Source: Himantopus leucocephalus (taxonomy: Eukaryota; Chordata; Aves; Charadriiformes; Recurvirostridae). Taken from it: DNA of 64,000 bases. Where the stretch lies: the NCBI GenBank assembly GCA_003993805.1, contig RSEF01000002.1, positions 2,192,602 through 2,256,601 on the forward strand. The letters run 5' to 3'. This document shows, in pieces, positions 48,769 to 58,857 of this stretch (the first letter of the stretch is position 1; every line of letters begins with the position of its first letter). The notes under the pieces were generated by a model. That model made no database searches and was not told the origin of the DNA. It saw only the letters and a list, made by a program, of their open reading frames with translations. A program made the translations under genes and the position numbers.

Positions 48769-49090
48769 AGAATCATAGAATGGTTTAGGTTGGAAGGCAC
48801 CTTCAATATCATCTAGTTCCAACCCTCTGCCGTGGGCAGGGACACCTCCCACCAGATCAGGTTGCTCAAAGCCCTGTCCAGCCTCGCCTTGAACACCTCC
48901 AGGGATGGGGCAGCCACAGCTTCTCTGGGCAACCTGGGCCAGGGGCTCATTACCCTCAGAGTGAAAATTTATTCCTAATATCTAATCTAAATCTCCCCTT
49001 TTCCAGTTTGAAGCCGTTACCCCTCGTCCAGTTGCTACATGCCCTGCAAAAAGTCACTCTCCATGTAAAAATTCCCTCTCCAATTCTTTA
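48769..49090 (-). mobile_element. CR1 LINE 3'-end fragment
   Basis: TTCATAGAATCATAGAATGG, GGTTGGAAGGCACC, ATCATCTAGTTCCAACCCTC, GTGGGCAGGGACACCTCCCA, GGTTGCTCAAAGCCCTGTCC, GGCAACCTGGGCCAGGGGCT and AATCTAAATCTCCCCTTTTC follow the minus-strand CR1 order for about 300 bases. Confidence 0.96.
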
Positions 49091-49576
49091 ATGCTTTTCT
49101 GCTACAGCTCTGGCATAGTTTGGTACACTAAACCACAGACACACACAGAGACATCTAAGAGTCTACTGCTGCTGGGTCTTCGTGCTTTGCACTGCAGCGA
49201 AGGTTGGTTGGATATTCAGGCAGCTCATTTTGAAGGTGAGATCGATTTCCCCAGATAAGCGGTTGAGTGGAGGTCCTCTGCAGACCAGAGAGGTGGGTCC
49301 GACAACTCATCTCTGTATAATGAAACGTGGTGGTCTCCACAACTCTCATGGCTTCAGCAGTATTTCACAGCGCTTCGATGAGGTTTGGGTCATTGGTGGG
49401 TTTGAAGGTGTCAGTGGCATCTGTATGTGCTATGGGGGTTTTGTCCACCTGGTGAATTGGAGCTGGTTGTTTTTCGTGCTGGTTGTGGGGTCCAGAAAGC
49501 AGATCCTGGGATAGTGAGAGGGAGAAGGAGGACAAGGAGGATGAAAATGGGTCGGTGACAACTCAACACTAATGAC

Positions 49577-49597
49577 AGTGACGGAGAGTAACCAAGA
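49577..49597 (+). repeat. 21-nt exact repeat, copy 2
   Basis: Identical to 47313-47333, same orientation, different flanks. Confidence 0.9.
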
Positions 49598-50640
49598 AAG
49601 AAGAATAAAGTGTTCCATTACCGTTATTATGTATTATATCACATTTGAAATATGAAGTTAGGGTATTTGTTGTGCCGTTTACAGTGCAGTCAAAGGTAAA
49701 TTTGGTGGCCCCAAAGCTATGCTCAAGCTAAAAAGTGTCACATGCCGCCATCCTGACTGCCTTTTAACTTCTTAAATCAGCTGAACAGGAGCATAATGAA
49801 TTGCTGGAGAGGGAAAGAAACTGCACACTGAGCAGTTGTTTCATTTGCTTTCTCCAGCTTATGAATCCAACTCTTCAGTGGCACTTTGCCCAGTTCATTT
49901 TACTTTAGCAGCTGGTAAATGAATATGTGATCAGGAAGCATTTCCAATAAATGTAATTACTCCTCTGCTGGGGAGGCTTGTGGCAAACACAGCCCCACAA
50001 CATTTTATATGAAACAATATAAAGGGAGAGAAGAAATTAAAGAAGGAGGCTTTTCTCAAGAAATTCGAGCTTAACTCAATTCTCACGGGTTAAAGGAAAC
50101 CACCGTTCAGGTCCTAACCTGGTGGAAATCAGAAAACAGCTCCTTTAACCACGGAGAGAATTTTCTCCATGGATCTACGTGCTCCGCAGCCACTACGATT
50201 TCTCTTTAGGGAAATAAGTTGCTGGTGGAAATAATATTTTAATACAGCAGCAGCTGGAAGCTCTGCTGGGAAGAGGGCAAGGTGCTGTACGTACCACATG
50301 CAGTGACACAATGGCTGTGGATTTTGCCCTCAAGCATTCGGGAACTGAAACTATGTCCGTCTATTCGGCAATCAGTTGCTCGCAGATTGCAGGCTGCGAT
50401 CATAAAAGTTTGGCCTCTCTCTGGGCAAATATGGTATACATAATAAAAACTTACCCAACCTAAGTTCATGCAGTTCAAAGGCACTCCTCAAAATCCTGCA
50501 TTCAAGTAAAGAAGAAATGAAGGATAAGAGAAAGCAATAGCTGCTTGGAGATAAGATTATTCCTTTCTGCTTAAATGTGTCTGCAAAAATATTGTTGTTC
50601 CACAACAGAAGCAAAACAAGCTCAGGTGTTTTGTTTTTTT

Positions 50641-50669
50641 AAAAAACAAACAAACAAACAAACAAAAAC
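50641..50669. repeat. CAAA microsatellite
   Basis: About five CAAA units in an A-rich tract, preceded by a T-run so that TTTTTTT and AAAAAA can pair. Confidence 0.9.
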
Positions 50670-51074
50670 TAAATCCTACTCAGGGTCATTCAAACCTTCC
50701 CACAGCAATAAAAGGGAATGTTGTATCAAGACTTCAATTTCTCTTTTCTTCTATTGGCAAACTGGAAGTTTCACAATGCTCTGTCTGGTGCTTTGGAGTG
50801 AGATTTCATCACAACAGGCATGTTCCCACTGGAATTTCCGTTGACAGAGAACAGTCCAATGAAAAAGTTTTGCAGCTCTTTTACGTAGGAGGAAACAAGA
50901 CACGGAGAAAGAAATCCCCATATCCTGTGTGTGGACCACAAGAGCCTCACGTTGGTGTCGGATTTATGGGTCTCAAGGGGACTTGACCCTGGAGAGCAGA
51001 TGCTCTAATTCACTCTCTTGAGCTCAGACACACTTCTAGCCATGACGACTGATTTCTGTGCCTGTCTGACGGAG

Positions 51075-51150
51075 CCCGAGCACAGCCCTAAGTGAACTGC
51101 CTGGAGTCACACGGGGAACCCTTAGAGAGCAGGAATTGAGGGCTGGTCCT
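51075..51150 (-). mobile_element. MIR-like (CORE-SINE) remnant
   Basis: CCTAAGTGAACTGCCTGGAG, TCACACGGGGAACCC and AGAGAGCAGGAATTGAGGGC follow the reverse-strand MIR order ('taagtgacttgcccaaggtcacac', 'ggcagagcaggaattgaaccc'). Confidence 0.65.
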
Positions 51151-51987
51151 TTCAGCTCCACCGCTGTGTCAAAGCCTGTCCATCTCTTTGGATTATGGGA
51201 CTCTCCGCTGGTCACTCCAAAATGGGAATCCTTTAAGTCTTCAAATTGGAAAAACATTATCAACTTGAGTAATGTTGTAAGCTGAGTTCAGTAAGACGAG
51301 TCTTAGAAATCTGTCCCCAAATCCAACCTATATACCTAAAGAAAGGGGTTGAGTTATCAAAGGTGTTCTGATATTAGTCCTGCTGCTCAGGTTCCTCAAT
51401 ATGTACCTCATAACCTGACTCCAGGTCCTCTTCTTGTGTTCCTCAAGCTTCAGCTTTCCTTCCATCTTTACTACACTTAAATCCTCAGTTCTCTCCTTGT
51501 GTTGCAAACAGTGACAAGTGCTCCCACCAGCCAAAGTCCACGTGGGACCTCCCCATCTCCCTTACCTCTGGGACCATTTACTGAGCTCTCAAATGCTCTC
51601 ACGAACAGTGCTAACTGATCCGTGGCAGAAATTATCTGTACTCCAAAGTTACTGCTGCTTCCAAACCGTCTGTTGCATTCATCACTCACAGGCCAATTAA
51701 AACCTTCGGGACTTGCCTTGTTTGCCCATTTCCCTTTGTTTGTAACCTCACATAATGTTACAGTTCTACAGCTGAGATCCTTTCTATCGAACCATTCATA
51801 GCCATCTAAGCAGTTGCTCTCAGGGGCTCTACACAGCTCTTTGGTCTTTCAGTTGTGCATAAATCTCTGCATCCATCACACCACAGCTCCCATTTTTGCC
51901 TCTATCCCCCCCATATTCAGTCATGACTCTGTCATAAACTAGGTTTACATTTCTGCTACTGTAAAGCAACTAGAGTTACTAAAATAA
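51151..51987. other. Unique non-coding DNA, no gene seen
   Basis: Nothing recognised. Short open frames only. Confidence 0.55.
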
Positions 51988-52820
51988 CAGAACAATTTAG
52001 TTTGAAGGAATCTCAGGACATCTGTAGTCCAAATTCCCCACTCAGTGCAGGGCCAGCTTCAACATTTCCCAGGATTCCCAGTCTTGTCCAGTCCAGTTTT
52101 GACTGTCTGCAAGGATGGAGATGACAAACTCTCCAGATCCCTGTTGAGGTGTTTGACCACTCTCATGGTGAAAAAATGTTTCCTTTTATATTGTTGGAAT
52201 TTCCCTTGTTGCAACTTCTGGGTTTTGCTTTTCATCATTTTGCTGGGCATCTCCAAGAAGAGTACGGCTTTGTCTTCTCCATAACCACTCATTAGGTTGT
52301 TGAATACAGCAATTACATTCTCCTTAGCGACCCCTTATTCAGGCTGAACGAACTCAGTTCTCTCAACTTCTCCTTCTACGCCATGTGGTCCAACCCCATA
52401 ATCATCTTGCCTCAACTGGACTTGTTTCAGTATGTTGATGTCTTTCTTTACCAGGGTGCCCAAAACCGAACCTGATCTAGTTGAAGATGTCCTTGCTCAT
52501 TGCTGGGGGTTGGACTAGATGACCTCTAATGGTCCCTTCCAACCCAAACTATTGTATGAACGCATCATTCCAGATGCAGTCTCATGAGTGCTAGCTGGAA
52601 GGGAACCATCCCTTCTCTTCATCTGCTGGCCACACTGTCACTGATACAGCCCAGGATGCTGCTGGCCGTTGTCATTGTGAGCGTTCATTGCTGATGTGTT
52701 TTTGACTTGTCCACTAAAATAAACAGGTCCTTTTCTACAGAGCTGCTCCCCAGCCAACTCAATATAGAGCTGGCCTTGACCTTACTTCCCAAATATCCAA
52801 GATCATGCAGCGGCCCTCAG
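51988..52820 (-). mobile_element. Long old CR1 LINE fragment, interrupted by a nested CR1
   Basis: Minus-strand CR1 blocks appear in order: TGAAGGAATCTCAGGACATC, GGATGGAGATGACAAACTCT, GGTGTTTGACCACTCTCATG, AAAAATGTTTCC, CAGGCTGAACGAACTCAGTT, CAGGGTGCCCAAAACCG, then after the nested element CATTCCAGATGCAGTCTCAT, CTGCTGGCCACACTGTCACT, CAGCCCAGGATGCTGCTGGC and GGTCCTTTTCTACAGAGCTG. At about 740 bases without the insert, it is the longest CR1 here and reaches into the end of ORF2. The right end is approximate. No intact reading frame remains. Confidence 0.9.
52472..52557 (+). mobile_element. Young CR1 3' end nested in the older CR1
   Basis: CTGATCTAGTTGAAGATGTC, GGGGTTGGACTAGATGACC and TCCCTTCCAACCC followed by ATTGTAT form an 86-base plus-strand CR1 terminus. 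It interrupts the older minus-strand CR1 at a point where the old consensus is otherwise continuous. GAAC stands on both sides (52468-52471 and 52558-52561) and may be a target-site duplication. Confidence 0.9.
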
Positions 52821-54805
52821 TTCAATGCCACCACAGCACTAACAAAGCTAGTTAGGTTATACCCTACTGCAGATGTGTCTAGGTGAACCAAAGTGGAAAT
52901 AAACCCCCCATCCAGTAATCTTTGGTACTAACGTGATCTGCATTGCCAGAAAATCTGGAGACCTTACAGCCCCCACAAAAAAACAATGTATATTTATCTT
53001 TGCAAACACTGCAGCCATTTATTTTGTGTCCAAAAAGGTGCCAAGACTCAGAGGAGATGTCCCTTGAGAATCTGGTTCTGCCATGCCATAGGTTAATGCA
53101 TTGCAAGCATTGTTCCATTGCAAACAACAAAAAATACTCTGCTAGCTCAAAAATCAATCTCACCTGGCCAAGACTCCTCTCGATGTGAATAGACAGAGTG
53201 GACTCCAATGGGAAGAGAGTCCTCACACCGGAGGTTTCCTGGACAGCACAACACGGTGAGGCAGGTGGGTTTCCAAGAGATGCATTAGTTGCTGACGACA
53301 AATTGAAATACAAATGTGCAGGTTTTGAAAGGCAAAGCCGTAGCCCATCACTCACTTAAAACACCAGCGCGTTGCGTATAATGCCACGACCTTTTGCATT
53401 ATTGAATATGCTCATTGCTATATAAAGGATTGATTTTCTCCCCAGGCAGCGACGGATGGATAGGTAGGATCCAGGGGGAAGAGCTGCTTATTAACCTGGG
53501 TCAAAGATACTCTCAAAGCGCTTTTCCTTTTTTGCCCACATATCCAAGTGTGTCTAAAGCAGCAGTAGGTCCCATGATTAACCAACTGAAGCCCATAATT
53601 AGTACATCAGTGGATTTGGGTACTATACAGCTGACCAACCAGTGATGGATGACTTTAGCTGCAACTTATTTATGAAGTATTTCAATTTTTAAGTCAGTGT
53701 TAAAAGGCAATGGGGTCCAAACAAGACTGAATGCTGAATTTTAACTACTTGAAACTGTTAAAACAGGGGCTGAGACTGGTTGTTTTCGTGCCTTTAAAAT
53801 CCTTATGTGGTCAAAGTCATTGCTCACAGCTTACTGTTGCTGGCTCTAGGCCTTCCCGGACAAAAACTGTCCTGATTTAGAAAAAATATTTCATTTTCAG
53901 GATGTTTTCCTTTTGACTTTTATTGAGATTGTAGCTGACAGTGAAGTAAAGAATCACTTTGAATGAAAACTGCAGCATTTCAAGTGTAAAAAAAAAAAAT
54001 CAACTTTGGATTTTTCTCTTTGCGAGGGAAACAACTGAATTAATTCATTTCATGTTTGAAAAGCTCCTCTTTTTTTTTTTTTTTTCTGAGTAAAATATCC
54101 AGCAGAAATACCATGCTTGGTCCTGACACATTCTAAAATATTTATCAGAGGGAAGAGTGAGAAAGAATTAAGGATTGTCCAAATTCAACACAGCAGGCAT
54201 TATGATCAACAGATATTCCTATTTATCCGCCCCCTCTCTAATGAGCGTCATTCCCTGCCATCAGATCAGCCCAGTAATGTGTCAACACTCAGGAACGATT
54301 CTGATCGATCAGAAACGATCAGCTCTCAAATGAGCAGAGGTGATCAAATCAAAACCTCATTTCTGTACTAATCGCTCACCTCCTAGGTAATGGAAAGACG
54401 TGAAGATCCGCATGGACGTTTGTCAAGCACCAGCCAGCATGGCAGCAGGCAAGTGAGACTCAGCCCGAGCTGGGAAGCAGCTGGGTTTAAAGAACAACCT
54501 GAAATCCCATAATCACACTGAGTCGGCAGCATTGCAATGAAGCAGCGGTTGCTGGTGGTGGCGTCGAGCTCTGCAAGTGTTGGGTGGACAGAGAGAGGTG
54601 GCAGGTGTGTCAACACATCCATGACACACGCCTGGGAGAAGGGCCAGTGCCAGGCATGGAGGCGAGCATGGTCCTCTTAGTTCAAATAACAAGTCTCCCA
54701 AGAAAAATGAGAAGTCAAGAAGACAGAGGCTCCTTCTTTAATGTCATAATTAATGCCTAAATGTGGCTGGACATCCTCCAGAGAGTAGAAGCTCTCAAAA
54801 GTAGG
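52821..54805. other. Unique non-coding DNA, no gene seen
   Basis: A 158-codon minus-strand frame (52879-53355) has no recognisable domain. A T-run lies at 54070-54085 and a 16-nt palindrome (TTCTGATCGATCAGAA) at 54299-54314. Confidence 0.55.
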
Positions 54806-55039
54806 GACTAAAAGAGGGGAGATTTAGATTAGATATCAAGAAGACATTCTTTACTCTGAGGGTGGTGAGACACTGGCACAGGTTGCCCAGAGAAGTGGTA
54901 GATGCCCCATCCTTGGAGGCGACAAGGCCAGGTTGGACGGGGCTTTGCAACCTGGTCTAGTGGAAGGCGTCCCTGCCCACAGCAGGGGGATTGGAACAAG
55001 ATGATCTTTAAGGTCCCTTCCAACATAAATCATTCTATG
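54806..55039 (+). mobile_element. CR1 LINE 3'-end fragment
   Basis: GACTAAAAGAGGGGAGATTT, GATATCAAGAAGACATTCTT, CTGAGGGTGGTGAGACACTG, GGTTGCCCAGAGAAGTGGTA, GATGCCCCATCCTTGGAGGC, AAGGTCCCTTCCAAC and CATTCTATGG follow the CR1 order. It resembles the copy at 35008-35341. Confidence 0.96.
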
Positions 55040-55877
55040 GACATAGGGTTGACAGCATCCAGGGGACATCTGTGCTTCCAGTTGCACATGGTATCCTTCC
55101 ACACACACACACAGAGACATAAGTCTCTGGTACAATGTACGTTCGGGTCTTTTTTGGAGGCTGATATGTCTCAAATATCACGGAAAAATGATTCCCTTAG
55201 GGCACAGGAACAACAGCACATTTCTCCTGTGCACAACCCACAACAAACTTGGATCCCACCTGGGGAAGGCACTGGTGCTGCCAGGTTATTGTAACTCTCC
55301 CAGAGATGTATCATAAACATAAACTGGAAGTTCATTAAGTCAGATTCCTGATAACTGGGGAAAAAGATGTAGGGACAACATTTAAAAAAAAAATGGTCTT
55401 TTTTTTTTTTTTTAACTAGTTGAGGTAACTTTAAATAACTAAGTGTAATTACGCTGCTTCATTACCAGCAGGCCCTAAGGTCACTTTTCTAAATGGGAAG
55501 CAAGATCATTAAAGCAAAAGCAATCCCCTCAGATCGTATCGTAAGTCATAAATCTGAAGTCAGCACCGTTCCGACACAAGGTTAATTCGCCCCCCGCTGC
55601 TGTAAGGCCGACTGTTCCGCACGCGTAAGGTCAGATGTCTCACAACCACAGGACAGCCAGACGATGCACATATTAAATGATAACAGTGTCCTCAAATTAC
55701 TCTGTGAAGCCTTCCTGCTCTTTCTAAATTACATTAATGTTCGATTTAGAGGGAGAGAGCCCTCAGGGAGGTCAATTTGGTTTAGAGTTGTTGGTGGGGA
55801 TTTTTTTAATATTATGCTAATTTAAGAACCAACCGTTGTGAAGTAGCTAAGCGGCATTCAGAACCCTAAACAACAGT
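55040..55877. other. Unique non-coding DNA, possible regulatory element
   Basis: No gene. It contains a CA run at 55100-55113 and an inverted A/T tract at 55382-55415. Between about 55420 and 55850 there are several homeodomain- and POU-like words (for example TTATGCTAATTTAAG), as found in many conserved non-coding elements. This is motif content only. Confidence 0.4.
55382..55415. repeat. Inverted A/T homopolymer pair
   Basis: TTAAAAAAAAAA is followed after five bases by a run of 15 T and AA. The arms can pair as a simple hairpin. Confidence 0.85.
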
Positions 55878-56305
55878 AGAATCATAGAATCATCTAGGTT
55901 GGAAGGGACCTTTAAGATCATCGAGTCCAACCATCAACGTAACACTGCCAAAACCACCACTAAACCATGTCCCTCAGCACCACATCTACCCATCTTTTAA
56001 ATACCTCCAGGGATGGTGATGCCACCACTTCCCTGGGCAGCCTGTGCCAACGCTTGATAATCTTTTCTGTGAAGTTTTTCCTAATATCCATCTTAAACCT
56101 CCCCGGCTGAACTTGAGGCCGTCTCCCCTCGTCCTATCGCTTGTTACTAGCGAGAAGAGACCAACCCACACCTCGCTACACCCTCTTTTCGGGTAGTTGT
56201 AAAGAGTGATAAGGTCTCCCCTCAGCCTCCTCTTCTCCAGACTAAAAACACCAGTTCCCTCAGTTGTTCCTCACAAGACTTGTCCTCCAGACCCCTCACC
56301 AGCTT
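55878..56305 (-). mobile_element. CR1 LINE 3' fragment ending at a contig join
   Basis: AGAATCATAGAATCATCTAGG, TTGGAAGGGACCTTTAAGAT, CACTAAACCATGTCCCTCAG, AAATACCTCCAGGGATGGTG, TTCCTAATATCCATCTTAAA, CTTGAGGCCGTCTCCCCTCG, GATAAGGTCTCCCCTCAGCC and CTCCAGACCCCTCACCAGCTT follow the minus-strand CR1 order for about 430 bases. Similarity stops abruptly at the N at 56306. Confidence 0.96.
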
Positions 56306-58675
56306 NGCCTGACTCACCATTGCTCCAGCCAACGATCCCTGCTTAGGGCCACCATCCTTTCAGAGCAAGCTGGCAGGTGGTTTCCAGGCAAGGTGCTAGC
56401 AGGTAAGCCTGTATAATCCACACGGTTTGCAAGGGCACTCAGGAGCTTGGGATTTTTCTAAAACTGCAGCTGTCCCCTTCGCAGCAGGACGGTACCTGGT
56501 ACCAGCTGCCACCTGGGAGTAGCCCCTCTCTTTGCCAGCGAAGATGTGGCACGTGACCGCCGGTCACTCTCCACGCAATGATCAGTAAGAGATTTCAAAA
56601 TAAAACAAAACAAAACAANTGGGAGTAGCCCCTCTCTTTGCCAGCGAAGATGTGGCGCGTGACCGCCGGTCACTCTCCAAGCAATGATCAGTAAGAGATT
56701 TCAAAATAAAACAAAACAAAACAACTACAGGGGAAGAAATTGCTGGAAAAGCCTCGTATTTTCAGCTGGGAAAGCATTTAATTCCTGACCACACAGCAAT
56801 ACCAGATGTAGGTAAGTTCTGGTAGATGCCAACACGACTCTCCTCCACAGCCAGGCAGCTCCCCTTCACCCCTCAACGGAAGCAAATTTACTGTGGGATT
56901 AAGCTGAGCACAATCCATCCTGTTTACCCGTCCCAGCCTCGGCACCGAGCTGTGTCCCCTCCTCTGGCCAACGCACAGGTTTCTCCAGGAAGAAGCGGCC
57001 GGTGTCACCTCTACCTCCACATGCCCTGGGGAGCTCAGGGACCTTGGAGGTTAGGATGAGGTTGGAGCAGATGTAGCCAGGGTGCAGTCCGGCCGTCCCA
57101 AGCATCCCAGTTCCTGCTCTTCCCTGCCTTCTTTTCCTCCATTTATCCTTTCCATCTCCACGTTGCCCTCTCCAGTGTGCCTGTACGTGGCAGGTAGGCT
57201 TGCAGAGAGGTATGTCCAGTTTCTTCTTCACACCTGCGGAATTTCTCCTGCCGCCGTGGAGGAGGGGATACACAAATCAGCACTGCTGCCAGCAAAAAGG
57301 GCAGGAGGAAGATGTGTTCGTTATAAAACACAAGTTAATGACACAGCGTATGCTGCTGGGAAGAAGGAAGGACCAATGGGATCCCGCAAGGTCCCTTTTA
57401 GCGCCAACGAAGCATCTCTCAAACCTCAGTCAGCTCCAGCTCAGGCCTTTCTGCCCAGCAGTGATGGGATACACCCCAGGACAGAGAGCGAGGTTGGAGG
57501 TCCTGCCTGGAAGCGACCCTCCGTGTCTTCTGGTTCCCCCCCATCCCATCAGATCCTCCCGCTGCCATCCAGGTGCCCCACCTTCCCACCCCCTCGCAGG
57601 AGAGGGCAGCATCATCCTTTGCCCATTTATTAGCAGAGATTCAGAAACAAGGTTTTGCCTCAAATCCCTTTCCACCTGACTTAACTTTTCGAGCAGTTAC
57701 CACAGATGGATTAAGTACCAGAAATGTATGCGTGTCTGCCTCCAGACTTCTCCCTAATTAAGCCGCTGTTGTTCTTTTTTTTCCTCTCAGAAACCCTTCA
57801 GTCCCTTCCTGAATCCCTCAGGCCCCGAACAAAGCCCCGATGCTCAGAACCGGGAGCGCCAATATTTAGCACAAAGAACAATGCTTTGTTCCTCAAAGAC
57901 TAGCAAGGCCAAAAAAAAAAAAAAGGAGCTGCAGTGATTTTGCTTTTGACAAATTGGTTCCAGCCTGGGTAGGTAAGTGGATTTGCATCCCTGAAGGGAT
58001 CCTCCTCCTGTCTCCAGGGTGTTTTATCTCCGTTTCATTAATCCCGCAGCAAAATCTGCTGGGAGAACCGTAGCATTCGTGCAAGCAGGTAAAAAAAAAA
58101 CAACAACAAAAAAAAATTAGGAGGTTGCCTGAGTCAGCTGCTTGGCTGGTCTCCCAGTCTGCGTGCGCAGCGTTAGCTGGTACACTGGTGCCTCCCAGTG
58201 CCTGCAAGAGAGAGAAGCAGAAAGCTTGAGAAGTAACGGCGAAGACTGTTATAATTTTTTTATTATTATTATTTTAAATCTAAATGCTAGTTGTGTTCCG
58301 CTCATGCTTGGGGAGGTGGGGGGATCGGGAGATCCTGCATGAGTCCTGGGAACGGAGGCAGCAAGGCTTCTCCCTGCTCGGTTTGGTGTACGAGACCACA
58401 AAGCGCTGCTGCTTCTCACCTGCTCGCTCCGACCCCGGCGCCCGTGGAGCAAGCCAGCCTCGGTGAGAAGCTTCAGAGAAAGAGGAGGAGAAAAATAACA
58501 CTACGACTTAAGGGTTGGATATAAAGCGGCAGTTCCAGCACCAACATGGGACACGTCTGGGGAATTTTGGCTTGTGAGTCCAAACTGGCAACCCGGCTCG
58601 ACTGCGCTGTCACCTCTTGAGATGCCTCAAGCGTCGGAGGTTCCTGCTCCGTGTCATCTCAATGTTTCTCAAGAG
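56306..58675. other. GC-richer non-coding DNA, no gene assigned
   Basis: Base composition shifts to higher GC with scattered CpGs between about 56.4 and 58.5 kb. A 183-codon plus-strand frame (57082-57633) is proline/serine-rich, has overlapping frames on both strands and shows no domain. Near 58455-58465 CCTCGGTGAGAAG resembles a splice donor. A- and ATT-rich tracts lie at 57911-57924, 58089-58118 and 58255-58275. Confidence 0.45.
56514..56724. repeat. Direct duplication around a single-N join
   Basis: A 105-base segment (56514-56618) recurs after the N at 56619 (56620-56724) with two substitutions. Both copies end in the same CAAAA run. It is probably two alleles of one locus. Confidence 0.87.
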
Positions 58676-58716
58676 TCACAGAATCATAGAATCGTTATGG
58701 CTGGAAAAGACCTTTA
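58676..58716 (-). mobile_element. CR1 LINE 3' end at the left edge of a gap
   Basis: TCACAGAATCATAGAATCG, then TTATGGCTGGAAAAGACC, is the reverse complement of a CR1 terminus and runs directly into the Ns. Confidence 0.9.
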
Positions 58717-58816
58717 NNNNNNNNNNNNNNNNNNNNNNNNNNNNNNNNNNNNNNNNNNNNNNNNNNNNNNNNNNNNNNNNNNNNNNNNNNNNNNNNNNNN
58801 NNNNNNNNNNNNNNNN
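58717..58816. other. Assembly gap, 100 N
   Basis: There are exactly 100 placeholder Ns. CR1 3' ends of opposite orientation flank the gap. Confidence 0.98.
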
Positions 58817-58857
58817 AGAGGTCCCTTCCAACCCTGACCATTCTGTGATTCTGTGAC
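58817..58857 (+). mobile_element. CR1 LINE 3' end at the right edge of a gap
   Basis: AGAGGTCCCTTCCAACCCTG, then ACCATTCTGTGATTCTGTGA, is a plus-strand CR1 terminus emerging from the gap. The unseen body lies in the gap. Confidence 0.92.

Larger units (their letters stand above)
49091..51074. other. Unique non-coding DNA, no gene seen
   Basis: It holds the second copy of a 21-nt repeat and a CAAA microsatellite. No exon assigned. Confidence 0.55.

Noticed and set aside
52879..53355. 158-codon minus-strand frame
   Set aside because: No domain or compositional organisation. Cysteines are scattered without a known spacing.
55986..56171. 61-codon minus-strand frame
   Set aside because: It is entirely inside a CR1 3' fragment.
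57082..57679. 183- and 159-codon plus-strand frames in GC-rich DNA
   Set aside because: Different frames are open over the same bases, and composition (Pro/Ser-rich) reflects local GC and pyrimidine bias. No homology recognised.
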